DNA of 64,000 bases from Sanderia malayensis (GCA_013076295.1 RQOL01000861.1:3534001-3598000), one strand, 5' to 3'; counted from the stretch's first letter, positions 13,030-28,778 are shown. Numbers and translations are program-made. Notes: a model not told the origin generated them from the letters alone.

Positions 13030-13488
13030 TCAACCCTCCATAACAGTACGTACAAAGTCCTCAATGTGTACCTGACCTTGCTTATTTTCTAGTCCTTGGG
13101 TTAGCAGATCTATATCTGCAGGAGCAAGTCTTTCACCAAGCGTTGTGAGTACGTGGTGAAGCTCTCCTGCTGTTATTAGGCCCGTGCCATCTTTGTCAAA
13201 TACTCGAAAGCACTCGACGAAGTCGTCGTTCGTCATTTTGGCTTTCTTGTCTTTCTGAAGCACTGACTGATAAATTGGCAGGAACTCGTCAAAACTAACT
13301 CTCTTGGCACTGTTTGACGGGTCTATTTGTTTCCGAATTTTGTCCACATCGTTGACAGTCGGATTTAGGCCAAGGCCTCGCAGGGCGTCCCCAAGCAAGT
13401 TTATGTCAATTTTGCCGTCTCCAATGGTATCGTAGAGAAGGAAAGACTCTTCCAAAACTGCCCTTTCTTTCTGAGTTATGTCACCCAT
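13030..13488 (-). CDS. MYL6: Essential myosin light chain (MYL6/ELC type), intronless
   Basis: A 152-residue calmodulin-superfamily protein that would bind the first IQ motif of a myosin heavy chain. The start was set at 13488 (ATGGGTGAC, good AAAAAT-ATG-G context); an in-frame upstream codon at 13560 exists but adds an unlikely 24-residue leader. Four EF-hand folds are visible. EF1 (DTIGDGKIDINL) lacks the terminal Glu, as expected of a light chain. EF3 (DKDGTGLITAGE) keeps a near-canonical calcium loop, while EF2 and EF4 are degenerate. VSFDEFLPIYQSV and the C-terminal FVRTVMEG match essential rather than regulatory light chains. The whole coding sequence is one exon in an otherwise intron-rich neighbourhood, so intron loss or retroposition is possible. 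It is divergent to the extended synaptotagmin gene, about 740 bp away. Confidence 0.9.
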   Translation of the reverse strand: MGDITQKERAVLEESFLLYDTIGDGKIDINLLGDALRGLGLNPTVNDVDKIRKQIDPSNSAKRVSFDEFLPIYQSVLQKDKKAKMTNDDFVECFRVFDKDGTGLITAGELHHVLTTLGERLAPADIDLLTQGLENKQGQVHIEDFVRTVMEG

Positions 13489-14229
13489 ATTTTTCTCAGT
13501 TAAAAGCACGGCGTTTATGTTAGTAAAATTACAATACAGACAAGACTTTCTGACAGCCAATGTAAAATGTTAATCCGAATCCTGGACTTTCTTTCTGTTG
13601 ACGCCTTGCCTTATGCAAAGCGAGCAAGGACACAAGGCGTCAACTTCTCTCTTTGTATTTGCACACAAATAATGCATTTGCCACCTGCATTTGAATGACA
13701 ATGCCCCTTTTGAAAACATTAATATTAGCAAGATAATAGTGGTTATAAAAAGTACAACTTAATAATGCAAAAGAATTCGAAATCGCATCATATTTTGAAA
13801 GTTGATTTTTTATTATTACTGTCTCATTTGGAAAGGCGTGTGAGATTTTTCATAGCAAAAAATTCTCCCTTTTATTAAAATAGGAGAATTTTTCACTTTG
13901 GAGAATAAAAATTCCCAGGGATGTGGGACCAGGGATTTCCAACAGAAAAACCAAAACAATTGAAACGTTCCGTACTGTGACGTAGTTTTTCGACAAGACA
14001 ATTATCAGACCACTTCCTTCAGGTGTTGACATGATTGTCAGCATTGTTTTTCTCTCTTTGTAATTTCTCAACTCGTTAGCTTTGCATGTAATAATTGTGG
14101 TGGTGCGACTCATCACATCGCTGGAATTATCGCAGCTTCCCGATGTTTCTCCCTTCTTCTGTTAAATCAACTAATTTTGCCAAATGAAGAAAGCTGAAAA
14201 CAATCACAATTGAAATTATCAATTGGGAA
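13489..14229. promoter_or_regulatory. Divergent intergenic region between light chain (-) and ESYT (+)
   Basis: About 740 bp between two start codons in opposite directions, expected to contain both promoters. Frames on the minus strand (13816-14116) are not protein-like. Two inverted repeats are visible: a 12-bp perfect one (13597-13608 with 13633-13644) and an AT-rich one (about 13858-13893, AAATTCTCC and GGAGAATTT). No clear TATA box was assigned. Confidence 0.5.
13597..13644. repeat. 12-bp perfect inverted repeat, 24-nt loop
   Basis: GTTGACGCCTTG at 13597-13608 is exactly reverse-complemented at 13633-13644. It lies about 110 bp upstream of the light-chain start codon, so it may be a hairpin in the 5' UTR or a paired protein-binding site. 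Which of these applies cannot be told from sequence alone. Confidence 0.8.
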
Positions 14230-17200
14230 ATGGAAAGGTCAGATCGATTTGATAATGGCGATGTTGACAAAAATGATCAGCCCAGCTTTGGACAACAAGC
14301 TCATCCACCCAGCCAAAACAAAGCTCCACAAGATTCAGGAACAAGTAGCAACGACTACCAGAAGTTTTGCAAACTGCAAACATTTAGGCTTTCGGTTGCA
14401 ATATGCGTATTCATTGCAATAGCCTATGTTTTTGGGAGACTTGGTGTTTCGTGGGTCACCCTGCTGGTCCTGTGTGTCTTGGCTATTTTGCAATGGCAGG
14501 ATAAATTTTTAGATATACAAAAGTTTGCATACCGAGAAGCAGAAATACAAGAACACAGAAAGAAAGCATTTGCCAGCGCAGAAACTGTGGAGTGGCTGAA
14601 TTTTTTCCTAAACCGATGGTAGGGCTTAGATATACTTCATTTTTTCGTATACAAACAGATTATAGGTTTAATTAATTTTCTGATGTTTACTTTGAGCCGT
14701 CGTTGTTTTACGACCTGACCATGTTGTTACAATCACAGACTAAGATATGAAACACTATTGATATGTTTCATAGTTGTCTGTTCTATTATTTCTATACCAG
14801 AGTTTTAACGTTATTTTTTCTCAGGTGGACGTTCAGTGACAGAACTCTTTTCCAACTTCTCAAGAACAGCCTTGACCCAACTCTGGAAGCCTGTAAGCCA
14901 AATATTATTGGTAAGCCCAGTTAATATGAATATTTTGTAATCAACTCATTAGTAGAATATTGGGCCCTTTGGAGCTTTGCACCCCTTGGTGCAGCCTAAA
15001 TACTTAATGTGTCTCTCAAGACTTGTGCTATTTACTGTAAAAACTCTATTAAGCCCCCCTCTGAAACCCAAAAATTAAACAAGTCCCCAGGGCTTAATAA
15101 AGCTGTTACTGTATGTGTTGCCCTGGAAGTTGTGCCCTCCCTTCATTTCCTCCCCCCCCCCCCAGAGTGGAAAACTTGGGCCCCTAAATTCCCCTGAACT
15201 ATTATTTGTAATACCTGAATTAAGTGTTTGTATTAATCAGCCAACTTGTTTTTAAATCACTTCAAATGACTTCTAAATTATCAATTGATATTTCAGAGTC
15301 GATTGAGCTGACTGACTTCACTCTGGGATCCAGAACTCCGTTCATTAAATATGTTCGAATATACGATACGACCGATGATTTGCGTAAAATCATGGCAAAT
15401 GAAGTCGTCTTCAGGCAGCCTCCCCCTGATATTGTTGTCAGACCAAAGTATCAAGTTGTCGTTGATGCTGACATTGCTCTTGATGCCCCTGATTCAAAAG
15501 TTGTTCTTGCAACTAAATTAAAACTGTAAGTTTTGATGAATTCATATTCATATTTACATAACTTATTAATATTGATTAACATCAGCTGCACAATAAAGTC
15601 CAGCAGACCTCAAAACCCTTTCCCTCAAAAGGGGGTAATAATTGCCCCCTTTTGAGAGTCATTATTGTAATTTGCAAGTATTTATGGAGCATAGAATCAT
15701 TCTTAATATGTTTGGCCTGCCTCCTCCGCCAGCAGAAGCATACTTGTCCCCTCCAAGCCCAATCACATGCTGATCAATTAATTGAACTTTCTAAAAGTGG
15801 GGTCAAGTGTGCCTTTAGAACCTCCTTTAGATTCTACAAAAGAAAGACTTTCAACTAATTTACTCTAATTTTGCATCAGCTATCCATTTTGCTCTAATTT
15901 CAATTGTATTCACACAGAGGAAATTCAGATGTTTGCATTGAAGGATTGCAGATCCGCGGCAGAATGCAACTGAATATCCAGTTTAATCAAAACATTCCGT
16001 TTCCTCACATAGCAGCATTGTCATTTTGTTTCCTCAAAGAGTAAGTAGCTGCCTATTTCAAATTTTCAACACGCCTCAAATCTCAATTACAGCCCGGGAA
16101 ATATTGAATATTCGTCTTCTTTTGACTGGTATCTGATGAAAAATCATCATTCTCTATCTTTCCAGACCGAAATTCAATTTTCAAGTTCGACTTTTGAAGA
16201 AGATTGAGCTGATGCAGTATCCGTTAATTCGAGACTGGATTTGCAACCTGGTTAACGACGGACTTAAGTATTGTAAGTTCCGAAAATTTACGGAAACTTT
16301 GTTAAAATAATGGTATCTTTATCGTCTATCAAGAATTCTTGAATTATACCACTCTTTGAATCTCACTGATGCATGAGGTTAGCAGCATTCCCTGGTCCAT
16401 TTTTTAGCGATGGTTGATCCTGGCCGCGTCACAATACCGCTGTGCAGTGATCCAGAGGTTCTTGGGCGCAGATCAGGCTATGGTAAGCAGAGAAAAATGT
16501 GTAATCCCCCCTTGCTTTTAATGTTTTTAATATGTATATGTTCATTACTGCGACGTGTACGCGTGCGTTATTATCAATTGCGATATAACTCTTTATAATT
16601 GTCGAATCGTATTGTCGAATAAAACGTTGATTATATTTTCAATGAATTTTCAACGCATATGTTTATGTATCCAAACATTATAGCTCTTTTTTCTTTCTCA
16701 GCTCATGGAGTTCTAACATTGACAATAAAAGGAGGAAAGAAAAGCAGTGGGAAAGGTATGAAGTGATTGTCAGTGAACGGTTCGACCTATCTCTTCAGTT
16801 CAACTGTTTGCCCATTGAATATAATATATAATGTTGTTTACAATAATGATAACATCGTCTTTTTCACACAGATTTTGAGAGGTGGTGCTCTGTCACTTTG
16901 GGTAAACAGAAAATACGAACCAAAGAAATGGGCGTTGACGTCGTTTGGCAAGATTCTGTGTCTCTGTTTGTTGACAGCATTCAATACGACAAAGTTAGTT
17001 TCTTTCTTTCCTAATTTATTAACTTATAATCTGATACAACCATTTATCTCACAACCCTCTTCCATTCCACAAAGCAATCCATGACTTTCTCTTTCTTCGC
17101 TTCTATTTATTACTGTTTATTTATTTCGTTTAATAACGAATTTTTAATTCTTAATTTCAGCTACGTATAAAGATAAAAGAGAAGAGACGATTTGGACCGA

Positions 17201-20200
17201 ATTTCACCATAGTTGAATACGTGCTTCCTTTGGCAAGAATTAATATTCAGCAAGAGCCAATTCAGTAAGCAGAACAAGTTTAATCACTTTATTACACTTC
17301 AAAGGTATACAATCTAAGTGAGTTAATGTTTTTGCTATTTACATGTATTTTGTTTGTCTCACAACGAAACCACGTTTCCTCAAAGGGATTTAGACTTAGA
17401 GAATAAAGATATTGAAGGATCGTTATTGCAAGTTCATCTTGAGTACACTGAATTGCCACTGCTTGATGTAAGCAACGAAACAGACTATGAAACATTCGAT
17501 AAAAACTTCTTGTGTAAAGTGGACGATGGGCCGCCTGAAGATGGTTAGTTATTTTTTCTTTACATCATACAAATAAAATATTAAATATTAATATCCTAGT
17601 TGCTCCAAAAAGCTTTACGTTAGATTAATTTTGCTATTAGGTTAGAGAGTATTGCTCTAAAATATCTCACCTATTTTTCTTTTAATACAAAAGTTTCTAG
17701 CTTTCGTGTTTTTGTTTTTTCTAGTTGCTGGAATTTTATTTGTTCGTGTGCATAAAGGAACCAATTTGATTCCAATGGATCCAGACGGTCTTAGCGACCC
17801 TTACTGCATGATATTTGCAAACAAAGATTTGGTATGTACGCTCCAATACCTACTTATTTCGTTCTTACTTTTATCTGCTGGTTAAAAGTGCAACGTTTTT
17901 ATATCAACATTTCAAAAATCTTGCATTGTTGCAAATTCCTTTGCACCGTAGAGTTAGCCAATCAGTTTCTCTTGACAGTGCCATATTACTCATGTGATTG
18001 AGGACACGCTCAATCCTGAATGGGATTCAATGACCGAATTTTTCACTGCAGACTATACACAGGTAACAACCAATAACACTTGTCCCTCCCCCCTTGATAA
18101 TCTTTCACCGCAATGTATCATTATTAGGCTTATGCTTGTATTTGTGCAGTGCAGCAGGGTTAGGGTTAGGGTTAGGGTTAGGGTTAGGGCTAGGGTTAGT
18201 GCAGTAGGGTGTAGACTTGAACGGATTGTTGTTTTATTTTCCAGACAACTCTGTCGTTTATTATCAACGACAGGAATCCTGTGATGTTTTCAACTTCTAC
18301 ACGTGCTGACGACAATGATGACTTCATGGGATCATGCAACCTCGCTTTGACAGCAGTAAGCGCATTAGTTCCTATTTCATTTTCAACATGCTCTCTATGT
18401 ATCTCCTCAAGGCTTCATTGAACCGTGGATTATTTACAGGCCTGTATGGTAAACCATGTCGTTTTTTAAATATTTTTATTTCCCTTGTTGTTTTTTAGAG
18501 CGATTGGTTGATCTTCAAGCGAGATGTTGACGTGTTCTTTAAGATACACAAGCGTGAAGCTTTTGGTAATGAGAATTTTAACGATCGAAAAGTTGCTGGA
18601 TCTATTTGTGTTTCAGTGATTTTCAGACCTGTACCGTCCCTGCTTAAATCGAGTAAGTCTCAATCTAATTCTCATACAAAATTATTTCTCAGTTTATCAG
18701 ATGCAGTTAAATTGAGCGTTTTATATGAAAAAATTAATGTTTAGCCTGTACCATATTCTTATTATTGGCACTTTTATTTGTAGTCAAACCTTCTAAAAGT
18801 GCAGGATTTCCCGAGGGTGAATCACTAACTCAGGTATGTTATCAATATTTCACTTTTTCCTGATATAAAATTCTTGAATAATGTTGAAATTCTTGAAAAT
18901 AGATGTGTAGACGATGACTGATCAAGCACTGAGCTATTTCATTGGCGATTATTGGATGACCATCTATTTAGCATAAGAAACTCACTTAACAACTGCATTA
19001 CTATTTTTTCAGAAACATGCCAAAATGGATGCAGTAACGATGGAAGCCCTACTGTGTGCAGGTAAGTAAATATGGTACACGAAAAGATGCGAAATTTTGT
19101 AATAATATGTTCTGTTGTTGTCGTGTTCCCTTTTGTCTCAGGTTTTCTCCGCATGCAGTAGGATTTAGCAATAATTTAACATTAAAAGCTTTCTCAGAAT
19201 AAATGTTTATTTTATTTTTTGTTTTTAGCAGTTCCTATGTTATTATCAGTTTGTGTTTCGTTTTAGAAAGAGGAAGTTTGACCTTGAAATTACATCGTGC
19301 AAGGAACCTGGTTGCAATGGATTTGAATGGTGAATAATATTCACATATCATTATATATTCTGCTTTATATCTTCAATAATATTTATCCTTAAACTCACTT
19401 ATAATCAAATGATCGTTGGTATAGTCTTTTTAAATTAATTGCTGCAATTTGTTTCATTCCAACCTGCATTCTGTGTCTCTGCAGGAAAGAGTGACCCTTT
19501 TATCATCGTCAGAGTTGGGCAAGCGAAAACTGAAAAATACAAGACGAAGATTTGCTACAGAACTTTGAATCCCGTCTGGAATGAGGAGATTACCTTTGCG
19601 ATGCCTGACACGCACGAAAGAGTATTCATTGTAAGTTCATCTTCTTGTTTAAACCCTGATAGAAGTCTGTTTCGAGAATAGATCACTCTTCGAAAGATTT
19701 TGGTATTTATATATGATGATGGTCTTATTGTTGCTTTACGATATTGCATTCTTTTTTAATTAGGAAGTATGGGACAAGGATCCATTTACAAATGAGAGAA
19801 TGGGTCACGTATCACTGGACCACCATCTCCTAAAAGATATAAGCAAGGTACGTGTGTACATGTTTATTTACAGCAGCTGTGTCTGCTTTATTTTCTGTTT
19901 TATTTACCCAATCAAATCCATTCTTTATTCTTTATAAAGAATGAAGAATTGAATATTGTTAATTAGAAACGGTTACTTGTATTTAGTTTGATTATATTTA
20001 TTGTTTTGCAAGTTTTTGTGAACCGGCAGCCTATCGGTATATAAACAGCGCTGTTAATTTATACCAATTACTATATTCTGTAATTAACGTTAAAAAAAAA
20101 AAAAAAAAAATTGAAGTGACAAAAAAAAAATGAAGAATTGAATAACATTCTTTGTTAATATTTATGATATAAATATGGTTTGTTTAATATAATTCTTTAA

Positions 20201-22557
20201 TGATCTTTTTTATTCCTTTTAGAGAACAGTTGAGAAGAAGGAGTGGTATCGACTTAAAAAAGTCAAATGTGGCGAAATTCAGCTGACCGTTACAGTTTCT
20301 CTGCCTGCCAAAGTAACTTGCTTTCCTTTCGATATCTTTTTTGTGACAAATTGACAATCAATCAAGTCATTTATATGTTAATACAATAGCCATACGCAAG
20401 TACTATTGCGTTGGACATCCATTATACAATAATATTATGTGCTTTTTTCATTTCATGACCTATTCCAGAAATACGATAATTATATAAAAGGATAATGCTT
20501 CCTGGTTCAGTTTTTTTTGGTTTATGAATTTTTCCATTTTATTCCATCATAAGGTTAACGAGCCAGAAAAAATTCTCAAGAAGGACCCAGCTGTAAAGGC
20601 ATATTCGCTGACAAGTAATGGTAAATAGAACATGTTTTGTTAATAAAATGCATAGGCATCAGCATTACCTAAAAATTAGTAGTTTTCAACCAGTTACGAA
20701 TGAAACGAACGCTATTTTTGTTAATGCTTTCTTCCAGTTTCGATCTAATATTTTATTTGTCTTTTGCATTGATTTTATTTCGACATATATATGTATATAT
20801 TATACATGCACTAAGGTATTATTAACATTCACTAAATATTGCATTATTCTCAATGTAGACTACATAATGCTAGATTTTATGACTGACAAAGAAGAGAACA
20901 CAGAAAAATCTCAGCTCTCCATTCCCAGCTATCCTAGCGACAATGGCTCAAGCAGTGAAGCTGACCTCCTCCCCAGAAAGAGACCAAATATCAATGAAGA
21001 GTCACCACAGATCGACTCAAGACGTGTAGTCGTTTCTTCGTCTGCATCGAAGCTGAATAATAAAAATAACAACGCAGGATATGCGGAAAATTTGAAGTTG
21101 CAAAACAAATCTGTTCAAAGTGATGCTTCACCTAACCAAAAAGGTGTTTGATTTTATTCTAAAAATTGTTTTCGATACTGCTTTGGTAACTTTTAAGTTT
21201 ACTTTGCATGTTATTCACATTTATTTTCCATATTTTTTCCAGATGATGTTGATTTCTCAGCCGCCGAAATTTCTCCGTCCGTGAAAGAAAGTGGAGTTGT
21301 GGATTTATCACGTGACCCTGTGAAATACAATGGACTAAAAGGACAGCTACTCGGATTGACTGATTTGACAATACCCAAGGGTAAGCTTGCAGGACAAACA
21401 TACCCCCTTCTGCAGAGTATATTTCGTTGAATTTGAATGCTCTGATATCAATCTGCCACTTTAACACACAAATGACGTATCACTCGCACTTAAAAACTTT
21501 TTCTCCTCTTTTAGGTATTACAAGTATTTCTGTGAGGATGAGACTTGATAAGTAAGTTTTCCATATAGAATAACTTGCTCTTTTAACTTGTAGCACAATT
21601 AGGGTGTTCATTTCAGTTGTCATAAACACCCTAGTTCATGTGGTGCAGGCCCAAAATTGTTTTCACACACACTGATTTATTCGATAATTTATCTGCTTTT
21701 GTAGGCATCCACGAAGCAAGAGAACGTCGTTCTTTTCATCTCCATTCATTTTGTGCAAAACTGATTTTTTGCTGATCGACGATCTGTCGCAAATTAATCA
21801 AGCGTTTAGTGTAAGTTTCTTGATTTGTGCAACAAGTTCAATGATGAAGAGTTTCACCAAAAGCAACATTATTTTTTTCTATTTTTGATCATGAACCTTC
21901 TGGTGATACTCTTTATTTTATATTTCTGTCTTGTTTTTCGCAGACAAAAGCTGATCATGGTTTCGCGCCAGTGACGTATCTCTGGATTGAAGTCAAGGAC
22001 AATAGGAAAGATATTATTGACTCTGGAAGCATCACATTAAGTAACCTGTTTAAAGGTAGCCTTTTCATTTCACAAACATTTTGACAATAGGCATTGTCTA
22101 TTTGACCAATCATGTCGGAGAATTTTCATTACGTCATTGAAATGCTGCAATTTGGTTGGGCGATGTTGCAGTGTATATAACCTTATGAACTCACGGAAAT
22201 TTCATTGCCCAGCAGGCCTATCAAATTGTTTTTATGTTTTAGGTGAAAATCCTGCAAAGAGAGTGGTTGATCTTGATAATGGTATTTTATTGTATTGTTA
22301 GATTAATCTAGCTAATCTTAACCCCCTTGATGCACCGCTTAATTCATTGCTAAACTACACACGCTTTTGTAGTTCCAGGGGACTATGTGTTTATTTTATT
22401 GTGGCCTATTCTTCAATTTCTGGATTTGTTGTATCTACATATATTTATTTTTGTTATTGCAGGTGGGAAAATGAGCGTTCACATTTGCTACGAGGAAGAG
22501 GACCATGCTATTTCAAGCAAAAGAAATCTCAGAGCTCGAGGCTCAATAAGGTATTGA
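14230..22557 (+). CDS. ESYT: Extended synaptotagmin-like protein (SMP plus C2 domains), 28 exons
   Basis: Predicted ER-anchored tether and lipid-transfer protein at ER-plasma membrane contacts, 1,087 residues. Exons run 14230-14618, 14825-14910, 15297-15525, 15918-16040, 16166-16272, 16408-16482, 16702-16755, 16872-16993, 17161-17264, 17386-17543, 17725-17831, 17979-18062, 18245-18355, 18499-18652, 18784-18833, 19013-19061, 19267-19329, 19485-19630, 19764-19847, 20223-20312, 20554-20620, 20859-21143, 21243-21380, 21515-21551, 21705-21810, 21944-22055, 22243-22281, 22463-22557; all phases agree. A hydrophobic hairpin (about residues 53-93) is followed by the SMP start ETVEWLNFFLNRWW and the SMP domain (about 115-335). 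C2A (about 337-430) is degenerate. C2B (about 482-600; DPDGLSDPY) and C2C (about 668-795; NGKSDPFI, EVWDKDPFTNERMG) keep calcium-binding Asp residues. A weak C2-like fold ends the protein (about 935-1080). An alternative last splice at 22550 to 22814 would end at 22838. Confidence 0.88.
15033..15113. mobile_element. Small MITE-like element, 'TACTGTAA' family, copy 1
   Basis: An 81-bp element in ESYT intron 2. Its ends, TACTGTAAAAACTCTATTAA and the reverse complement of the right end, TACAGTAACAGCTTTATTAA, are imperfect terminal inverted repeats of about 24 bp. A related but longer element sits at 36714-37027 in PPP5C. Non-coding; mobilisation in trans is inferred. Confidence 0.65.
18157..18199. 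repeat. Interstitial TTAGGG telomere-type array in ESYT intron
   Basis: About six to seven tandem TTAGGG units, one carrying a C variant (GGGCTAGGG), within the intron between exons 17979-18062 and 18245-18355. The array ends about 45 bp before the 3' splice site. Flanks contain 'gcagtgcagcagg' and 'gtgcagtaggg'. Coding exons on both sides show it is not a chromosome end. Confidence 0.95.
19941..20144 (+). mobile_element. Poly-A-tailed insertion with 15-bp target-site duplication (SINE-like)
   Basis: The sequence ATGAAGAATTGAATA occurs at 19941-19955 and again at 20130-20144. The roughly 174 bp between ends in long A runs (about 20092-20110 and 20121-20130). A direct duplication plus an A-rich 3' end is the signature of target-primed retroposition. 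The body is short and non-coding. I could not find a convincing RNA polymerase III A/B box or tRNA similarity, so the class is open. It lies in the ESYT intron between exons 19764-19847 and 20223-20312. Confidence 0.75.
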
Positions 22558-24388
22558 ATAAGATTGTATTTTTTATACCATTATATATTGTAGATTTTAT
22601 ATGACTAACCATTTATTTGTAATGGGGAATTTAAGTTCAATGCAACTGGAAATTTGGTATTTAATCAATGTCGTTGTATAGAGGGGAATTTTTTACCTAT
22701 TTAGTTTTTGCTTTACCAACACGAAAACACATAACCTTTACTATATAAAATGACATTTTAACATTCAGACTGCTGGCTATATTATATTGATGCTATTTTA
22801 TTTTCGCTTATAGAAAGGTGAGTAATCATTATCAATAAAATCGTTGACAAATATTTACAACTATTTTTATTCAACTTAAATAATAACAGTAATAATAATT
22901 AATTACTTGCTTTATTTATCTATATTTGATTGAAATATTTATCGCATTATGGGGAACACTTGCTATTAGGTTCATTAATTGTTTTGATGTTGCATTCAAC
23001 GTACATTCGCATTTTGAATTTATCTCATTCTTGTATTACAACGTCTTGGTTTGAATTTTCTAGTCAGTTTTCCAGAGCAGGGCCTGCATCCAAGACTTTA
23101 AGATTTTAATTGCAGAATCCCCGCGCAGAAGTGTAGTTTTTGTTGATTGAAAGTAGCGGGGACCCCGGGGTAATACACGCTCATGACATTTCTGATTGCA
23201 AGATTTTACCGTAAATATGGCCCCATGAGAGATTACTCTTTGCTACGCCACGCTCAGCGCTTGTTGAGTTTCAGTGACCATGGTGGATGGATGTTTGTTA
23301 GTTATGGCGGAGAATTTTGGATTTTAACATGAAGAAAAGAGCCATAAAATGTATTATTGCAGCCAGAAATTTACTCAGTTGATTTGCGGTGAGTTTGTTT
23401 ATATTTTTCTCTTTTTAATGCATGACGCATTGGTTTAGAAATGTATTTTAAACATGCGAGTTTTGTTTGAACCAACTCTTGTTTATAAACCAGGCTTGAT
23501 TTTTACATTCATTGTTTCTTTAAACGAAATATTAGTGTAATTTTGAAGAAAACTTACCATCAAGGTTACCTAGAAATAGTTTAGTTTGGTATTTTAATTT
23601 TCTTCTGCGATTACGGTGGATTGAAAATGATTAAGAACTCGATTCGATATTTGATAGACTTGCATTGCAAAAATATTTTCATTTCAACAAATTCAAAATT
23701 CAACACGTTTTCATTGCACGCGGAAAGTCTGCGTTTTTGAAGTAGTTCTCTCGATAGCCCGCGAGTCATCTTCGCACATTTTCATTCAGTTCCCGTCCCG
23801 AAGCTTGTACCAGCGGTACTAACCAATTTTGAAGCAGGTCTCGAGATTTTGTCCCCGGTAAATTCTAAAACAGCTCAAGTGAAAACAACAAAACAAACTT
23901 GGTATTTTCTCTATCAATTTTCAATTTTTGTCTACCTTTATATAACGCTGAATAAAATGAAATATATAGGCAAAATTTTGGCAGCTCATTGCATAAATAC
24001 GAATCTAGTTGGGTAAAATTTTACAATAAATACTGTTTTGTACACAAAAGATGTAGCATGAAGGGGAAAGATGTTGGTGTATAATATCATGGTATTGAAA
24101 ATGGTTTATTTGATGATAGCACACACATCACATGTTGGGGTTTCACGAGACACAGCTTGGGGTTTCAGCGAATATAACTAAAAATATTCGCTGAGCTACG
24201 CTTCAAAGTAGTTTAATGTATCGTAAAAGAATTATTTATTTAATTAATCACCGTATCCCAATAGATCTGCCTGGTCCCACTGAAACCTGCCCAAATTCCG
24301 CAAGTTATCTAATAAAATCTTGGAATAAAATTCAACTTAAATTAAAGATTAGATCTGAGACAATTCCACAAATTGCAAAATGATTTGC
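22558..24388. other. Convergent intergenic region (ESYT and ICA1 3' ends)
   Basis: About 1.8 kb without a supported exon on either strand. ESYT (+) and ICA1 (-) converge here, so it should include both 3' UTRs; an AATAAA occurs near 22834. The GC-richer patch at about 23090-23300 has no usable frame. Confidence 0.5.
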
Positions 24389-27419
<3,031 letters not shown>

Positions 27420-28778
27420 CTTTTGAATTTTGTTAGAAGTATCAGACTCGATAAAATGAGACTTAATGAACTAGCTGACGATCCAATTTGGATAGCCACC
27501 AGAAACAAAAAATTGATTTTCCAATGGGCCTAAGCAAATTAAACTCTTTATTTTGCCTAGATTTATCCAAAAATCAACTGAAATCGAGAAATTACCGAAA
27601 CACCATTTAACCTCCAAATTTTATCTCGGTAAAATCCATCTGATTTATCTCCACTTTGACAAAGAATACAGAAAAAAGTTAAAAATGTGAATAATTTTTT
27701 TCTAAATCCAGTCGCAAGATCAACAGCCTTTGTTTCGTGTTTTGAGTTGGCAGGTCATTTTGTTTAGTACGCATGCCCAGTATGTAGACGGGGGGATACA
27801 AAAATCTGATGCTGCTATTCATTACGTAACAGATAACACGTGTTAATAAAGTGCAAATTGCACTGCACTGCATTGCTAGTACATTGCATTGCATGCATCG
27901 CATAATATTGCAATCCCAAATGAAATTTACTTGTTACCTTTGAAAGTTTTATGAACATTTGGATTGGAAAAAAAAGAACTTGAGAAAATGCAAAAATTCT
28001 ATGCAGTCCAGATAACAGAACACAGTGCATTATTAAATCTAAAATATAAATGTACATGCAAATTGAAACAAATAAATATAAGTCCACAGTAAGAGAAAGA
28101 TCAATATTACACATCTGAAATAGGAAGATATATCTCGAGTGTTTAGGCATCAACGAATAGACAAACCAAAAGTTAAATGGTTTTATCCCCAGCTTTGCTG
28201 ATTCATGGTGACAAAGAAGAGAAAGTCGGCTGTCAAAAATTTGTCTATAAATAAAGTTACAGCATGAAATGATTGCTATGTCTAAAACGCTGACCAATTT
28301 ATATTTTACAACAATAAATTACTCTGCAAAAGATCTTAGTGACAGAATACTTTGCCTAGCCAACAATATAGAGCAATTAGAGACAATCAATCTAAAAAAT
28401 TTACAGTTTTGCATATAGTAACCCCTTGAGATTTGCAGGTGATCAATAAAACTTTTAAAACTAAAAGAACAAGGTGAAGATTTGCTAATTTAAGATCAAA
28501 AATAATAAAATGGCATGTTTCAAAATCATAGTTAGTCAAGGAAAGGCATTTGTCTTTTGATAATTTTATGACCCAGAGGATATAGTTTGGCACGATAATC
28601 TAACTATAATCTACTTAAGTACAAAGTTTACAGACAGTGAGGAGATGTTTATCTATACAAGAAGAGCAGGGAGCATTTCTGTTTGATGTGGAGACAATGT
28701 CAAAAACCTGATTTCAAACAAGTTGAAATGAGTAAAAACTGTGGCCTAACAGGCCTGGCGTCAAACATCAGGGTTTCA
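27420..28778. other. Intergenic: ICA1 promoter side and MAX 3' UTR side
   Basis: About 1.36 kb between the ICA1 start codon and the MAX stop codon, both on the minus strand. No exon supported. A small GCAT/GCACT-rich patch (about 27850-27900) has no interpretable pattern. It must hold the ICA1 promoter and the MAX 3' UTR. Confidence 0.5.

Noticed and set aside
13816..14116. Minus-strand ORFs between the light chain and ESYT
   Set aside because: They lie in the divergent promoter region, with AT-driven composition and no similarity.
18157..18199. Chromosome end or assembly break at the TTAGGG array
   Set aside because: ESYT exons continue in phase on both sides, so this is an interstitial array.
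23085..23400. GC-richer patch between ESYT and ICA1 as a possible exon or CpG-type promoter
   Set aside because: All frames are interrupted and no splice signals fit; the region lies between two convergent 3' ends.
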